The translations under genes and the position numbers were made by a program. A DNA stretch of 64,000 nt from Acholoe squamosa (Eukaryota; Annelida; Polychaeta; Phyllodocida; Polynoidae), in assembly GCA_949317995.1 (NCBI GenBank), contig OX439052.1, positions 38,317,932 through 38,381,931 of the forward strand, given 5' to 3'. Positions within the stretch are counted from its first letter, which is position 1; every line of letters begins with the position of its first letter. The notes beneath the pieces are model-generated. The model had not been told where the DNA came from. It ran no database searches and saw nothing but the letters and a program-made list of their open reading frames with translations. Positions 40,280 through 52,084 of the stretch are shown here, piece after piece.

Positions 40280-40824
40280 TAGCAACAAAAGCGCTGTCGG
40301 CACCAAAGACTAGAATCATAAGATGGGGCTAATTCTTCTCACACTTATTGTATCACTTAGATATTTCCCATGCCTTTAAAGATGATCAATTAGACCATAA
40401 AAATGGATAATTCTGGTATCAGTGGGTGATCATGCATCCATATATGGTGATCTATGTGGTCCCACATCAAAAACCAAGCAGAAATTTTGCTGAAAATCAC
40501 AGTTTTTGTAAACTAACAAAAATCACACGTCTCCCACAGTGTAATAAGCCACCCTAGAGGTAGGGAAAAAAGCATACTCATTTATAAACTTGATGGGTCA
40601 GTATTATGCACTATCTATCAAAAACTGATGATTAGAATAATTTTTCACAAAATATATAGTGCCAAACTTTGAAAAACAGCAATTTTTTCAAACTAATGAT
40701 TTTTAAATTTATAATTTGTACTTCAGTGGTAAACCGTGCACTATATTATTGTAATACCATCTACCCTGGCCTGAAAGCAATGAGTTTCATCTTTCATTTG
40801 CTGCAAATATTATGTAAATCGGAT
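40280..40824. other. host DNA right of the Polinton, no gene
   Basis: AT-rich sequence with no coding content that I can see. Confidence 0.4.
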
Positions 40825-40915
40825 AGTTGGGAGAAGTCAGTCAGTATAATAAACTATAGAGCGAGTGACATGAGTAGGTACCTGGTAGTGCAGCTCTCTC
40901 AGTCAGATATACCCA
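40825..40915 (+). repeat. dispersed repeat family A, tail part only
   Basis: AGTTGGGAGAAGTCAGTCAG through GTGCAGCTCTCTC. The same tail follows the front part in the copies at 42751 and 60582. Confidence 0.75.
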
Positions 40916-42750
40916 GGATCTGACAGGCTTTGGCTGAGACACTCCTAATACATTGGTATAATGACTTGATAGCCTGTCAGATTTGATATCCACCCTGGTT
41001 TGTCTGTAACCGGAAGGTGTGGAAAATAATCGGAAGGTGCGGAAACTGTTTGTCCTCACTGTCAATTGTGGTATAGATCAACCACTGAACTGGTGCAGAG
41101 ACTATGGGGAATCAACTTAATTAGGGATCTGCAAGGAGAGTGGATCTCCCTCCCACGCCCCTTTCAACTCAAAGCTATTACTATAAAGTCCTCAATAACC
41201 AACAGGAATCCACACAGTGCTCTGTTAAAACTGTAATATTGATAACAGGAGTCTTTGTCCTCTAACCACAGCTGGCCTCATTAATGGCTGATTAGGTATC
41301 TTAATTGATGAATTCCTGTTTATGAAGATTCATGACATAATAGCATGACGTATTACAATGAGTATGGAATCTCATCAGAGTGATTTCTATGGTTTGTATT
41401 GTTCCTCATTCGTAAATTGCTTTGTGAGTCGATTCTGACCTAGGTTATGCCATGCACTGTACCTATTAGTTAACCCTTCAGTTAATTGCTGCTTGGTGCA
41501 TCAAAGTTCATGTTCTTTGTGTCCTCGTGATGCACCTATGCAGTCATGACCGGTCTACTCATAAGCACGTCATTGGTGCATCATACTGACCCTTGGTCAT
41601 TATATCCTGATCCTGTAGGGTTATACTAGTGTATGAAAGTAGCCTTTGTACTGGTACTTGCCAGGTATCCATTGAAACATCATGACGGGCAAAGAATACC
41701 ATGAATGCCTTGAATGCCATATGCTTTTAAAGGGTTAGATTGCAGTGCCTTAGTACCTTAGATTCTCTCATATAAGCTGTACCCCCACACCCCCTACTAA
41801 AGATGAAGATTTTAGCTGCATTTAGGGCTCGAAATTGTGCTCTTAGTGCTGATCTATAGGGCCAAATACCCTCCTATAAGCCGCACCCCTTCTTTTGGCT
41901 GATCCTATAAGACTAATTTTGATTTGGGTTCTGGCCGCAGCTTATATGATAGAATTAACGGTACTTCTTGGATAGGGCGCACCTTGTGTAAAAGGGGCAC
42001 TCTGAACGTTGGGGAATACTATAAGGTGCAGATGTTGTACTGATATGATTTAGGTTATAAAAGCCTTGCCTATGTGGACCACCCCAAAACCTTTACTGCA
42101 ATTACGAGGGCTCCATCCTCATGTATATGCCTATATGCGAGGCTTGACGGTAGTATTGCAAATGCCATGACATTGAGTGGTCTATTATTTCATCGTTCAT
42201 GGACATCAAGCACTGGCTGTATCCACCAGATGTTTTACACTGAGCGCATGGAGCCTTCAACTCGAGGTAGTAAACCGCTTCTTTTTGTTCTATATGCTTT
42301 ATATATGTCAGTTTCCTGCTTGAAAGCAAAGGAATAGAAGGTGACAGCTTCTTTGATAATGACAGGAAGTAATGATATAGTTTATGGCAGGGTCAATGCT
42401 CTGACCTCTGTCTGATGCCTCTGGGTTTAAATGTTCCTGTGTGAGAATGATGGTGTAGACATAGGGTAGCAAAATGAATGCACACTTAAGTGCCTCCCCC
42501 CATTCCCATACACCTCGGGGTACCTGCCTTAGATGTGAAAGGGTGTGGCTGGGCCTCCGTCAACCCTTTCTTTGTGAGTGAAATTGATGCTCTAGAAGTG
42601 GAATTTTCGCTTAAATAACCACTGATGCTAGATATCTGAAAAAAAAAGAAATAAACAAAAAACCTGCACATTTTATCCCGTAAGGTTAAGAATTGAGAAA
42701 GGTGATGCTTCATGAGAGTAACTTCAACCGGCAAATGGCCTAAGCAACGA
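40916..42750. other. host DNA with MITE fragments, no gene
   Basis: About 41750-41990 contains ATAAGCYGYACC words and ends near AACGGTAC, so it is a diverged member of the TATAAGGCGCACC family. The 87- and 75-codon frames at 42074-42337 lie on opposite strands of the same DNA and have no support. Confidence 0.4.
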
Positions 42751-43070
42751 GGAGGGTGTTGCTCCTATAGTAAAAGGAAGACCTGGCTAAAAATGCCCTT
42801 GTTTCCAGTCCTTTCTTTTCATGTCGTTATAACTTGTCCCTCACTTGTTGCTCACAAGTGGTCATTCAAGTATGCTGCTTAAAAAGGGGATTCGAGTAGG
42901 GACCTAGTTGGGAGAAGTCAGTCAGTATAATATACTATAGAGTGTGTGACATGAGTACTTGATAGTGCAGCTCTCTCTATTTTAAACCAGGCAGGTGACT
43001 TTTCAGAATAATCTGGTGAGTGCAAGGTGAATGGTGAAGCAGAGCGTGACTTCTTTTGAAAAGAGGGTAC
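42751..43070 (+). repeat. dispersed repeat family A, full copy
   Basis: Front part at 42751-42905, tail at about 42906-43070, ending AAGAGGGTACC-like. By eye it matches 60582-60905 closely. Confidence 0.8.
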
Positions 43071-44174
43071 CTACTGACAGCTCTTTTTACCACAGGAGCA
43101 ACACGCTCCACAATTTCACCACCAATCTATGAATATAAGGCGCCGTTTGTATAAGACACATGCTGCATTCAAGGATGCTGCAGCTTTTCAGCAGAGTAAT
43201 GTATATTGGTTAGTTTAGTGATTTCTATAGTATAAATAGCTAGCCCATAAGACGCACCCTGAGATAAGAAAGATCTGATAGGGTCAAGGTGTAGCTTATG
43301 AATGAGGATTCACGGTACTAAGTATTCCCCTACCAAGACGCAAGGGAGATACTAGAACCCACTGCATTAAAATCTGAAGTGAGGAGGAAGTGTAAGTCCA
43401 GGCGATATGGAGAGCTAGAGACACCGGAGGTAGGAAAGGAAGGAAGTGGAGAGAAAAATGAGAGCAGGGAATGAGAGAAGAAAAGATTAGTATGTGAGAA
43501 CCATACTATAGAGTAGAGTCGTGTTGAGCTGAGTACACTGAATTAACCCTTTAAAATCCATCCCCCTATGGCTCGTTTAGACACCAGGGTCTCAATAAAT
43601 GCTGGTCTTGAATAAGCATTAGGGTTAAATGGTTATTGAAAACAATGTACTTTAGCATTGGAAACGCACCTGTCTCAAATAAGGGCCGGGACGATACAGA
43701 GAGAAATTAATGAGTGCCCTGCCCACTACAGGTTCAGGAGGGTGTTGCGAAAGGCCAGGAATTAAATTCTGTCGGAGGTGCTAATCCCAAATGGGAACTG
43801 ACTACCCTTAGGTGATGACTTCTCCCCTGTTTTACAGCAAGGTAATAGGTTATAGAATTGATTCTTAAGTTTCCATGAATTGGGGGATGCTTCCCAGTAT
43901 GACTCACACAAAGAGGATTGAGTGTAGGGTGAGCAGTTGGTTCTAAGCAGCAGACCAGACAGGAACTGGAAGGTGAGTTACGACAGTGAGAATCCGTTTC
44001 CGATTCTTTTCGCAATAGCCTGCAGTACACTCATCCACTCACTCACTGATTTACTCACTACAGTATGAAATCCTTGACATGCTACACTAATGGAAGTCTG
44101 GCTAATAAACTCAGTATCACTGTACTGGTGCATCATTAAAACGAACGGACATGAACCTGGAGTCATTCTGTGGC
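43071..44174. other. host DNA, no gene
   Basis: About 43240-43320 has ATAAGACGCACCC and ends ACGGTAC, another fragment of the TATAAGGCGCACC family. About 43380-43500 is an AGGAAG-rich purine stretch. No gene was seen. Confidence 0.35.
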
Positions 44175-44412
44175 TCTTAAAGGGGGTGTATCATGCCCAT
44201 TGGTCCTCATGATGCACCAATGAATTGCCAGCGATTCTGCTTGCTGGCACTTCATCAGTCTTCATTGGGGCATCAAGTAGACCCTCTGGGAGTGTGTCAA
44301 CCAAGTAGGGTTCATATGATGCATGAATGCAGCCCTGGCAAGTTATTTGTCACGGCTGCATTCATGCATTAGGGCGACCAATGGGCATGATGCATCAGCT
44401 ACCCTTTAAGTG
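44175..44412. mobile_element. MITE with CTTAAAGGG termini and ATGCATCATG content
   Basis: The left end, CTTAAAGGGGGTGTATCATG then CCCATTGGTC, matches the reverse complement of the right end, CTTAAAGGGTAGCTGATGCA then TCATGCCCATTGGTC. About 240 bp, no coding capacity. Related ATGCAT-rich copies occur at about 1640, 12410, 45455 and 59740. Confidence 0.7.
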
Positions 44413-44489
44413 TTAAGTACATGAACATTCTCCACTCCTCCATCCAACAACCTTCCACCACTACCACCCCTGCTGGTGGCTCCTCCTAG

Positions 44490-44694
44490 GAGCGGCCCTT
44501 TGAGTCAGTCCCTCCCAGCCACCCCAGCCGACATTTGGAAGTTTGCCGCCAAAACGACAGGACCGCAGACACTGAGGAGCCTCTACCAGAGCAGTCCCGC
44601 AGCTACTGCAGCGTCTCAGCCACCAGAGCCTGTACCCGGCGATACCTGGAGTAATAGAGCACCTGGGGATGGGGACAGACCTACTTGGAATAAG
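44490..44694 (+). other. candidate host exon (weak)
   Basis: A locally GC-rich segment starts after a pyrimidine-rich TCCTCCTAG acceptor and ends at a perfect GTAAGT donor (44695-44700). One frame is open across it and beyond, giving a Pro/Ser/Thr-rich peptide. A second frame is also open until tandem stops near 44651. The composition is unlike the AT-rich surroundings. No domain was recognised and no flanking exons were found, so this is a possibility only. Confidence 0.3.
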
Positions 44695-45152
44695 GTAAGT
44701 CTACTTTGGTATGATAGAGTTTTAAGTTTTAGTTTCAGTGGAAAAAAACGTGGTGAGAAAGGATAAAGGACCCCAGGAGGTGTCATTATACATACCTTTG
44801 ATGTTCTTGAATATGTGGAACAATATAACGTTAGTCTTGACCATAGTAACCCCATCCCATTAAGATCTATTTCTTGTTTTTCGGATCAAGATGTGAAATT
44901 TTTATGAAGTTTATCCTGCAATGGTTTCTGCAAAGAAAGAAAGACATACTTTGAGTGGGCATATGGGAATGAAGGAAAAGGAGGGGATGGGGAAATGTAG
45001 GAGTAAAAAAAGAATAAGGGAAGTAAGGAAGTGGGGATAGTGACCGAAGCGAACCTGAGAAGTAGTAGTTTTGTTAAGTTTACTTTCACAGAAATGTTTT
45101 GGCCTTGGATGAAAATGATCTGTGCCTGCTTTTGTCTTAATAGATAATATCT

Positions 45153-45448
45153 TACCGTAATCTCCCGCGTATAAGGCACACCCTGCCTATAAGGCGCACC
45201 TAGAGTTTAGAGATTTGACCAGAAAAATAAAAAATCCATAACTTTTGTTCTACTGAATGGATTTTTGAAAATTCAAAAACCTATGTGTTGCATGGACCCC
45301 CCAGGCCCCCCTGGACCCCATATTCAGCTGATGAGGTGATATGGGAGTGTAAGATATCAAAATGAAGGTCTTGATCTCTCCCGTGCGGATCCAGGAAGAA
45401 CTAAAACCTCCCATATAAGACGCGCCTTATACGCGGGAAATTACGGTA
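45153..45448. mobile_element. MITE with TACCGTAAT-CCCGCGTATAAGGC termini
   Basis: TACCGTAATCTCCCGCGTAT at the left end and, inverted, TACCGTAATTTCCCGCGTAT at the right end, each followed by AAGGC: 25 bp with one mismatch. The outer TA on both sides could be the target duplication of a Tc1/mariner-type element. About 296 bp, no coding capacity. Relatives lie at 41750, 43240, 49760, 51815, 59215 and 60902. Confidence 0.85.
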
Positions 45449-46740
45449 GTTCTTAAAGGGCGGCATGATGCCTTAATTCATTCAAGTTTCCTTTTGGACA
45501 TCATGATGCATTCCCGGATGCATTTCTAAATGCAGCACTACATATATATTGAGAGTACCCATCAGACCTTCATTCAATCATCTACATGGTTGATACACTT
45601 CTGGCTGGTCGGCACTGCATCGGTGCATCATGAACTTTAACGTGTCATTCATGCTTTAGGGAAAGACCAATTCTCTTAACAACTAAAACAAAACAACAGC
45701 CCAAAAGCCTGTATTTTACTATAGGATAAAAGGGCACATTCACACACAAGTTTTTGCCCCTCCTGGTATGGCGGGGGATGAACATCCTTTTCATGTTTCC
45801 GCCCTGTGGTTGTTAAAATGATCACTCCCTTAGGGAGCTCGTTATAAGATAAAGGTGGACATATTAGTTTCTGTGGTCTCTTACCTCTATATAATCCCCA
45901 ACTTCCCCTAATTTCCTATCTCATCATGCATTCAGGTCGTGATAGCCCACTCTCTCTATACCCATGTCAGTGATATATGGCTTTCCTCACTTTTATCATT
46001 GCCAGGAAAGAAGCTGGATTGTATAATTATATTACTTATAAGTCAGCATACTTGTTTCTTTGTGCTTGGGAGGCACACATCTAACCAATATAGGCGCTAT
46101 AGTGTGTTCTTTTCTTAGAGTTAGCGGAAAAGCAGGGCTACCATTTGGGTAACTTAACTACTGCCATCAAAACCAAAGTTAGACAATTGTTCTAATTAAC
46201 ACAATTTTGATAATAGATGAATACCTTTATTATATCCCAGTAGGCACAGTAGGGCATTTCTCAAGATGGTACGACCGCACATATCCACTACGATCTGAGA
46301 CCCTGAAAATTGGAATTGGTGATCATAGGTAATACACTACGACTGCTCTTTATGATCAGCACTTAATGTAGTAATTACATAGGGTTTGGTAGGACAGTCG
46401 TACCAGTGTGCACAATCATTAGTGACCATTAGTGTTAATTCCAGTGGATTTAAGCAATCTTATTGATATAAAAGATGAAATAAATAAAGAGTTGAATGTC
46501 CTGGGATACATTGTCACCAATCCACCCAGCGGGTCCCTGTCTCCCCTATGGACAAAAGCCCGCGCCTCAGGGTGGATCAAAAAAAGTATATTACATGTCG
46601 TTCACCTATGGGCCTGTATATTTCCTAACCCACCCAGATCATAGACTCTAAAAGGTGAGCTCATAGGTTTATGATTTACCTATACACCCCTAGGACCTAG
46701 ATATGAATATAGCACAGGTTTCGTTTCTGTCCAAGTTCCC
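45449..46740. other. host DNA with dispersed repeats, no gene
   Basis: About 45455-45660 is a copy of the ATGCATCATG repeat. About 46260-46440 is related to 8490-8640 and 9070-9230. No gene was seen. Confidence 0.4.
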
Positions 46741-46741
46741 C

Positions 46742-46815
46742 TTTGCTTTTGACAGGATTCGCACCCAAATCCTGAGAACTTTTAGCCCAACGCTTTGCTC
46801 TCCGAGCCATCAGGA
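46742..46815 (-). repeat. tRNA-derived repeat (SINE-like)
   Basis: On the minus strand, GATGGCTCGGAGAGCAAAGC gives a D-arm/A-box. GGGTGCGAATCCTGTC gives a B-box about 35 nt later, with an anticodon-arm-like segment between. Stems are imperfect, so it is probably a SINE head and not a working tRNA. Confidence 0.55.
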
Positions 46816-48173
46816 CCCATGCAATTATAATAGTCATCGAATAGCTTAAGTTCTACATTTGGCTTTTAGTATTAAATGAGAGCACCACACTAGGAGTGAC
46901 ACCTGCTGATCTGAGATTAATAATTGGGTTAGTATTTGCTTGGCTAGGCTAATGAATAGATAAATTATGATTGAATGGCCAATACTAAACATTGCATATT
47001 AGCCAAATCTTAAACATTATATTTGTGGGAAGGCAAGTTAAAAGGACCATCCAGGGGGGATTAGTACCGATTCTGGCCACCAGGGGGACACCACTATGGC
47101 ATAAAAGGGTAAAAATATACCAAACATAGTTATATACTACTTTTTAATTAGATTCCATTAGTCCAAAAGGGAAACTGCCATTTTTGAGGAAAACCTTTCC
47201 AAATTTGGAATATAAGTAGAACATTTTCTTTTGGCATTTGGGGGCAGATATCAGTGCTTTTGTTGATATTGGTTGCCATGGAAACATTTTTTCCACACAA
47301 AATTGAAGAATCACAAAGCCTATCTTTAGCTACACCCACAAGGATTAAAGTGTAAAATGATAAAAATACAATTATCAGATCAAATTTTATGAGAAAAAGA
47401 ATGTGAAGAATATGTCAATTTCCCTAATTTCCAGAATTATGATTAATTACACATATCATCTGAGATATCTCGTGAAATATAGAAGTTAGACCTTATATGG
47501 GATTTGGATAGGTTGGTAACCGTCTAAGTTCATAGAGTCGTAACTCTAAAACTAGCAGAGATATTTTGTCATGTAATATATCATTGGAAAGTTCATGGCC
47601 TGAATTTAAAAGTTGACTATTCCCCCTGGGGGACCCTTTTCGCTTGGATAAACACATATATGAGAGAATCCCACAAAGAATGGCCTTACAGTTGTACCTA
47701 TAACTCATTCATGTCAGACAAAAAGCAAATGACCCAGTGACTGGCATCAGTTTTGTATGAAATCCAGCAAAAGATAAAGCATTTCACATAGAATATTGAC
47801 TCAAGTGAAAATTTGAAAATCACAGCTACCAGGTACAGCATTCGTACCCTGAGACTAGCAATACTAACCAGAAGTACCAGACACTTAGTGGCCATGGTCT
47901 CTCAGCTGTGTGTTGTGCGAAGGGTGTTTTACTAATTTGTTGGATAGGGAAATCTCAAAAGGTGGCTCCACTCTTCAAACAGATTTAAGAACTGTTCTAT
48001 TTCTATTTCAGGACACAACAAATCCGTTTGGTGATTATATAACCTCCTGGGAGGGTTATACCAGATAACCTACATGGGCCATTACAAGAGAATTAGGCCT
48101 GTAATAAGCTTACCACACAAATTCAGTCTACGAAAGTGGGGTGTATGTCAGATATGCTCCTGCTGCCTCAAGT
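46816..48173. other. host DNA, no gene
   Basis: About 47040-47330 is distantly related to 52980-53250; both have a CCAGGGGG/CTAGGGG start, 'atttggaat' and 'gttgccatgg' blocks. No coding region is supported. Confidence 0.4.
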
Positions 48174-48228
48174 CAATATCATGTATTGGAGCCGCGGGCT
48201 TCGCCCTTGGCTCCAATACATGATATTG
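48174..48228. repeat. perfect 20-bp stem hairpin with GC-rich loop
   Basis: CAATATCATGTATTGGAGCC at 48174-48193 is exactly inverted at 48209-48228. The 15-nt loop GCGGGCTTCGCCCTT itself contains a GGGC-TTC-GCCC mini-stem. Confidence 0.95.
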
Positions 48229-48609
48229 CCTTTCAGCACGCAGGGAGTATATCTCATACCTAAACTTACCTCTAACAGTAATTAAGTGGGGGTTATATTC
48301 CCATGTCAATAAAGCTTGCAACACCTCCCCCTGTACACAGCCACGGTATCCCCCATACGAAAATAGAAGATGAGCCCCCTGGAGGGTGTTTCCAAACTGT
48401 TGGGATTCAGTTCGGTCAGAGTCTGACTCACCTTTTCTAATTACTTCTCTTTTCCCACCAAAACCTACTTGCTAAGGGAAGTGCACATGGTTCAGAAGTG
48501 GGTCAGAATCGGTCAGAGAAGCAATCAGGTGTGACCAATCATGGAATCACTTCCACTACTTTTTTCACCACTCTCATTCATGGGAAGTCACTTCCAATAC
48601 AGTAGGGCC

Positions 48610-48835
48610 TATAAAGTGGGAAGTGCCCTCTGAAGGTGAGGTTGAGTCGGAAGTGCCCTCTAAGGGTGAGGTTGAGTTGGAAGTGCCCTCTGAGGGTGAG
48701 GTTGAGTGGGAAGTGCCCTCTGAGGATGAGGTTGAGTTGGAAGTGCCCTCTGAGGGTGAGGTTGAGTTGGAAGTGCCCTCTGAGGGTGAGGTTGAGTTGG
48801 AAGTGCCCTCTGAGAGTCAGGTTGAGTAGGGATGT
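48610..48835 (+). repeat. 30-bp minisatellite, about 7-8 units
   Basis: The unit is GGAAGTGCCCTCTGAGGGTG followed by AGGTTGAGTT. Because the unit is a multiple of three without stops, several frames on both strands stay open, giving repetitive decapeptides. This is a repeat and not a gene. Confidence 0.95.
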
Positions 48836-49633
48836 GGAGGGTGAGGTACCTCCAATAAGAATTTCTATCCAAATCATTTGTGAAACACCCTCCTGGCGTA
48901 AAACCTACCCACTCCCTATCTCTAGTCTAAACCAGAAAAGAAACAACATATCAAAACATTTCACTTGGTTCGTCCATAATCCCCCAAATATAGCCCGACT
49001 TAACTAAATGGCAAACCATTTCTTATTAAAGAACAGATCAGAACTACACTCTAGTGCTTGTGTATCTAACAGTTGAGTCTATTCCCATTAAATTTTAGCC
49101 CAAGTCTAATGGGGTAATGAATAGAATAGTAGAGATACAGGGGATCTGGACATAGTTGGAGGGACTATAAGGACAGTTGGAGGGATTGGTAATTGGATAG
49201 GTCTACAGGCAGAATGACATTCTAACGCCGAGGTTCTCTACCTAACACCCTCATTTATTTCCTCCATCCCTTCAATTATAGATCTTTTGTTATTTGTTTA
49301 TCCCTTCCTCAGTGTTCCTTTGTTTGCTAATCTTCATCTTCTTTGAATATTCATTCTTCCACTCTTTTAAGCTCTGATACATTTTATTCTGATAGCCTGT
49401 TTGTTATTTAATCAATTGTTTGTGGGTTCCTTCACTCCTCCTTCCTTTCTCTTTCCTACAACATTTTCTTCACTCAATAGATCATTAGTGTGCTACATCC
49501 CTCAATTAATGGCTTCTCTGCTTTCCCTGATTTCAAGATGATTACTCTTGCATCCTGCCTACCAAATACCACCCGTAACTCCTCTTATTAATCTATAGCT
49601 CCTCTGTCTCTGCTGCACTTCAGACAGACTCTT
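48836..49633. other. host DNA, no gene
   Basis: AT-rich DNA with TTCCTTC-like pyrimidine runs at 49250-49460. No gene was seen. Confidence 0.35.
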
Positions 49634-49685
49634 TCTGGAGCTTTCTTCAAAGCTCCAGAGATGGAGCTTTCTTCAAAGCTCCAGA
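49634..49685. repeat. two tandem hairpins
   Basis: TCTGGAGCTTTCTTCAAAGC + TCCAGA (11-bp stem, CTTC loop) at 49634-49659 is repeated as GGAGCTTTCTTCAAAGCTCC at 49663-49682. Confidence 0.9.
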
Positions 49686-49759
49686 GAATTACATATAGAA
49701 TAGGATTAGAATTAGGTGGGACTGTATGAGAGTATGACCATTGATAAGCTGATGAATAC

Positions 49760-50036
49760 ACCGTAAAACCCCACGTATAAGTCACACCTGCATATCAGCC
49801 TCAACCTGAGTTCGTGGAGTGATTCAAAAATTTCAAAAATCGATAAGTTATTTTCCTAACCAATGAATTTTCTAAATTGGATAGGTTCTGAGGCCTACCT
49901 CCCCCCCGTGTGACAATGTATACGAATATTGTGGGAAAACTATGGGAAGGTGCTAGATATACACCTATCTATCCCCTACCTTTCCCCTGTGTCTGAAATG
50001 GTCTATATCCTGTAGCCTATATGGGGTGTTTTACAA
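49760..50036. mobile_element. MITE related to the TATAAGGCGCACC family
   Basis: The left end, CGTAAAACCCCACGTATAAG, pairs with the right end inverted, TGTAAAACACCCCATATAGG. About 277 bp, non-coding. A GGGGTTTTAC end also occurs near 56995-57008. Confidence 0.6.
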
Positions 50037-50585
50037 TAGTGGTAATCTTTAACAAGAAGAAATTACCCTGACTGTGTAAAGTCATCAGTAAGAGGTTTTC
50101 CATCTTGAAACCCCTCTGCGTTCCGTCTCAGAGTCATTAATATATTAGCAAAGGTTCACAAGTGGGAGTCGCGCAGTCAGAGTGCGATGTGGCAGCCCGA
50201 CTGCAAGTGCAATAACTCTTACACAGATTCCAACAAGTGCTCCTTTGCATTTATTTCATGGTCTCATCATCTACTCACATAATTTGGCCACGATCACATC
50301 ACCTACAAAATTTTGAACACAGTAGGATCTGCCGAGATATACTTGTGTAACTCGCAAAAAGCTTTGTTTACTTCGCCATTTTGAAATGATGACGTCATCA
50401 AAGAGTCACGTGACCAGGTAGTGTGATATGACCACGTCGTATCACACACCTCCTGTGTGATACGACATTGTAATGCAAAGTCTATGGGCCCTCAGTATTT
50501 CAACTTATTTACCATGAAATAAATGCGGGTCCTATCATTGCCATACCATAGATTGCCGCATGTCTTTCCCGTGTCCTATATGTTT
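50037..50585. other. host DNA, no gene
   Basis: Contains a local repeat of TATCACAC/GTGTGATA words near 50420-50465. No coding content was seen. Confidence 0.35.
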
Positions 50586-50820
50586 GAGTTCTGTCTCTCT
50601 TTTCTTTCTATCTCTCTGTCTCTTCTCTCCCTGATACTCTTTACCTTCTCTGTATATGCCTGTCTCTCTGTTCTTCTCAATTTCTCAGTCGCTTACATTC
50701 TTTCTTTAATTCTCTCGTTCTTTCTTTCTTTCTTCTATTTATGTTTCCTTCTATCTTCCTTTCTCTCTCCTGCTCTCTCTCTCTCCCTTCTTTTTCTATG
50801 CTATTCACGTGTCTTCTCCT
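50586..50820 (+). repeat. CT-rich polypyrimidine tract
   Basis: A long run of TCTCT, TTCTTTC and CTCTGTC words. It keeps a 100-codon Ser/Leu/Phe-rich frame open by composition only. Confidence 0.85.
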
Positions 50821-52084
50821 CATAACGCCTGGTTGGGTTTTCTTTACACAGAGAGTACCTAGTGGTTAAAGTTTATCTAAATTCCATGAATATGGGAGGT
50901 CTTGTCGACACTGCCTCACTGCTCGGACTGCAGTCGGATGTTGATTTGAAGCTGGTAGTAAAGCAAAGCTTGTTTGTGGGGAGAGGGAAAAAGGGAACTG
51001 CTAGAGGAAACACCTACTAAGTCCTCCTACAGGCCAGAAGCTGTCTGCACCAAATTAATTCTCTGCGGATTCTCTACAAGATAGTGAACTCTGTGCTTCC
51101 CCTTGGTCGGAGTGGATAACATCAAATGTATTGGTGGTCTGCATGGTATCCTGCATGGAATGTCCTGGAATTGGCTCTGCTTTTGCAAGGTTTCACTATG
51201 CTAACTGCATTTCAGAAAGCTGGACATAGTGTCTTGGAGGTACTATGAGGCCATCCATAAATGGCGCCATGTGGCAAGGGGGATATGTCTATGCCTCCCA
51301 TACATTCTTATAGTAAAAGCATGATGACCATATGAAGAAATTACCACATTCATTTTGAAAATATTCGTTCAATTAAAACATCAAAGGTTAATTTCAGAGC
51401 TTTCTTCTAGACGGTAGTTCTACTTTACTAAGCACATGAGAAAACATGACCACTTTTCCTTGTAAAAACAGTGTTGTCAAAATTATGGTGGACTCCTTGT
51501 CCGAAATTTACCAGAGAATTATTGCTTTTTTCAAGGAAATTCTGTACTTAATTGTACTGCCAAGTATGCCGTTTTACTGCAATACAATTACTGTGGTTCA
51601 ATGTTCAGTTTTATGAGGATGCCTGGTAGATACAACAGACTAAATTAAGTTATTTCTGAGAGTGTTTCACCTAACACTGAAAGGACCACATAATAGAAGA
51701 CCCCTTGTTCATGTCCTTTGGTCGTGATGATTAACAATGGGCATTTTGCATTAATGAGCCATTTGGTAAGTTATCCAGAGGTGAATTCATGCTACCAAAT
51801 GACACATCTTTTACCGTATAATATCCCATTTGGTAGGTGCACCCTGCATACAAGGCACACCCGCCATTTCTATAAAGCACATTGAGCTCTACCTTGCAAA
51901 TAATATGCACCCAAAACTTTAGGAAATCATGAATTTAAGGTACATAAGCTATAGGGTTCATGTTGCATATAAAGGCAACTACAGACAGGTCAGATTCGGT
52001 CAGTAACTAAGGATGTCCAATCAGATTGGGGAAATCAAACCTGTTTGTCATTTACTGCACTCTCAGCTGAAATTGTAAATGGGC
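50821..52084. other. host DNA, no gene
   Basis: About 51810-51900 has TACCGTATAATATCCC and CATACAAGGCACACCC, a fragment of the TATAAGGCGCACC MITE family. Otherwise nothing was recognised. Confidence 0.35.

Noticed and set aside
50523..50825. 100-codon hydrophobic ORF resembling a membrane protein
   Set aside because: It is the translation of a CT-rich simple-sequence tract, with Ser/Leu/Phe from TCT/CTT/TTC codons.
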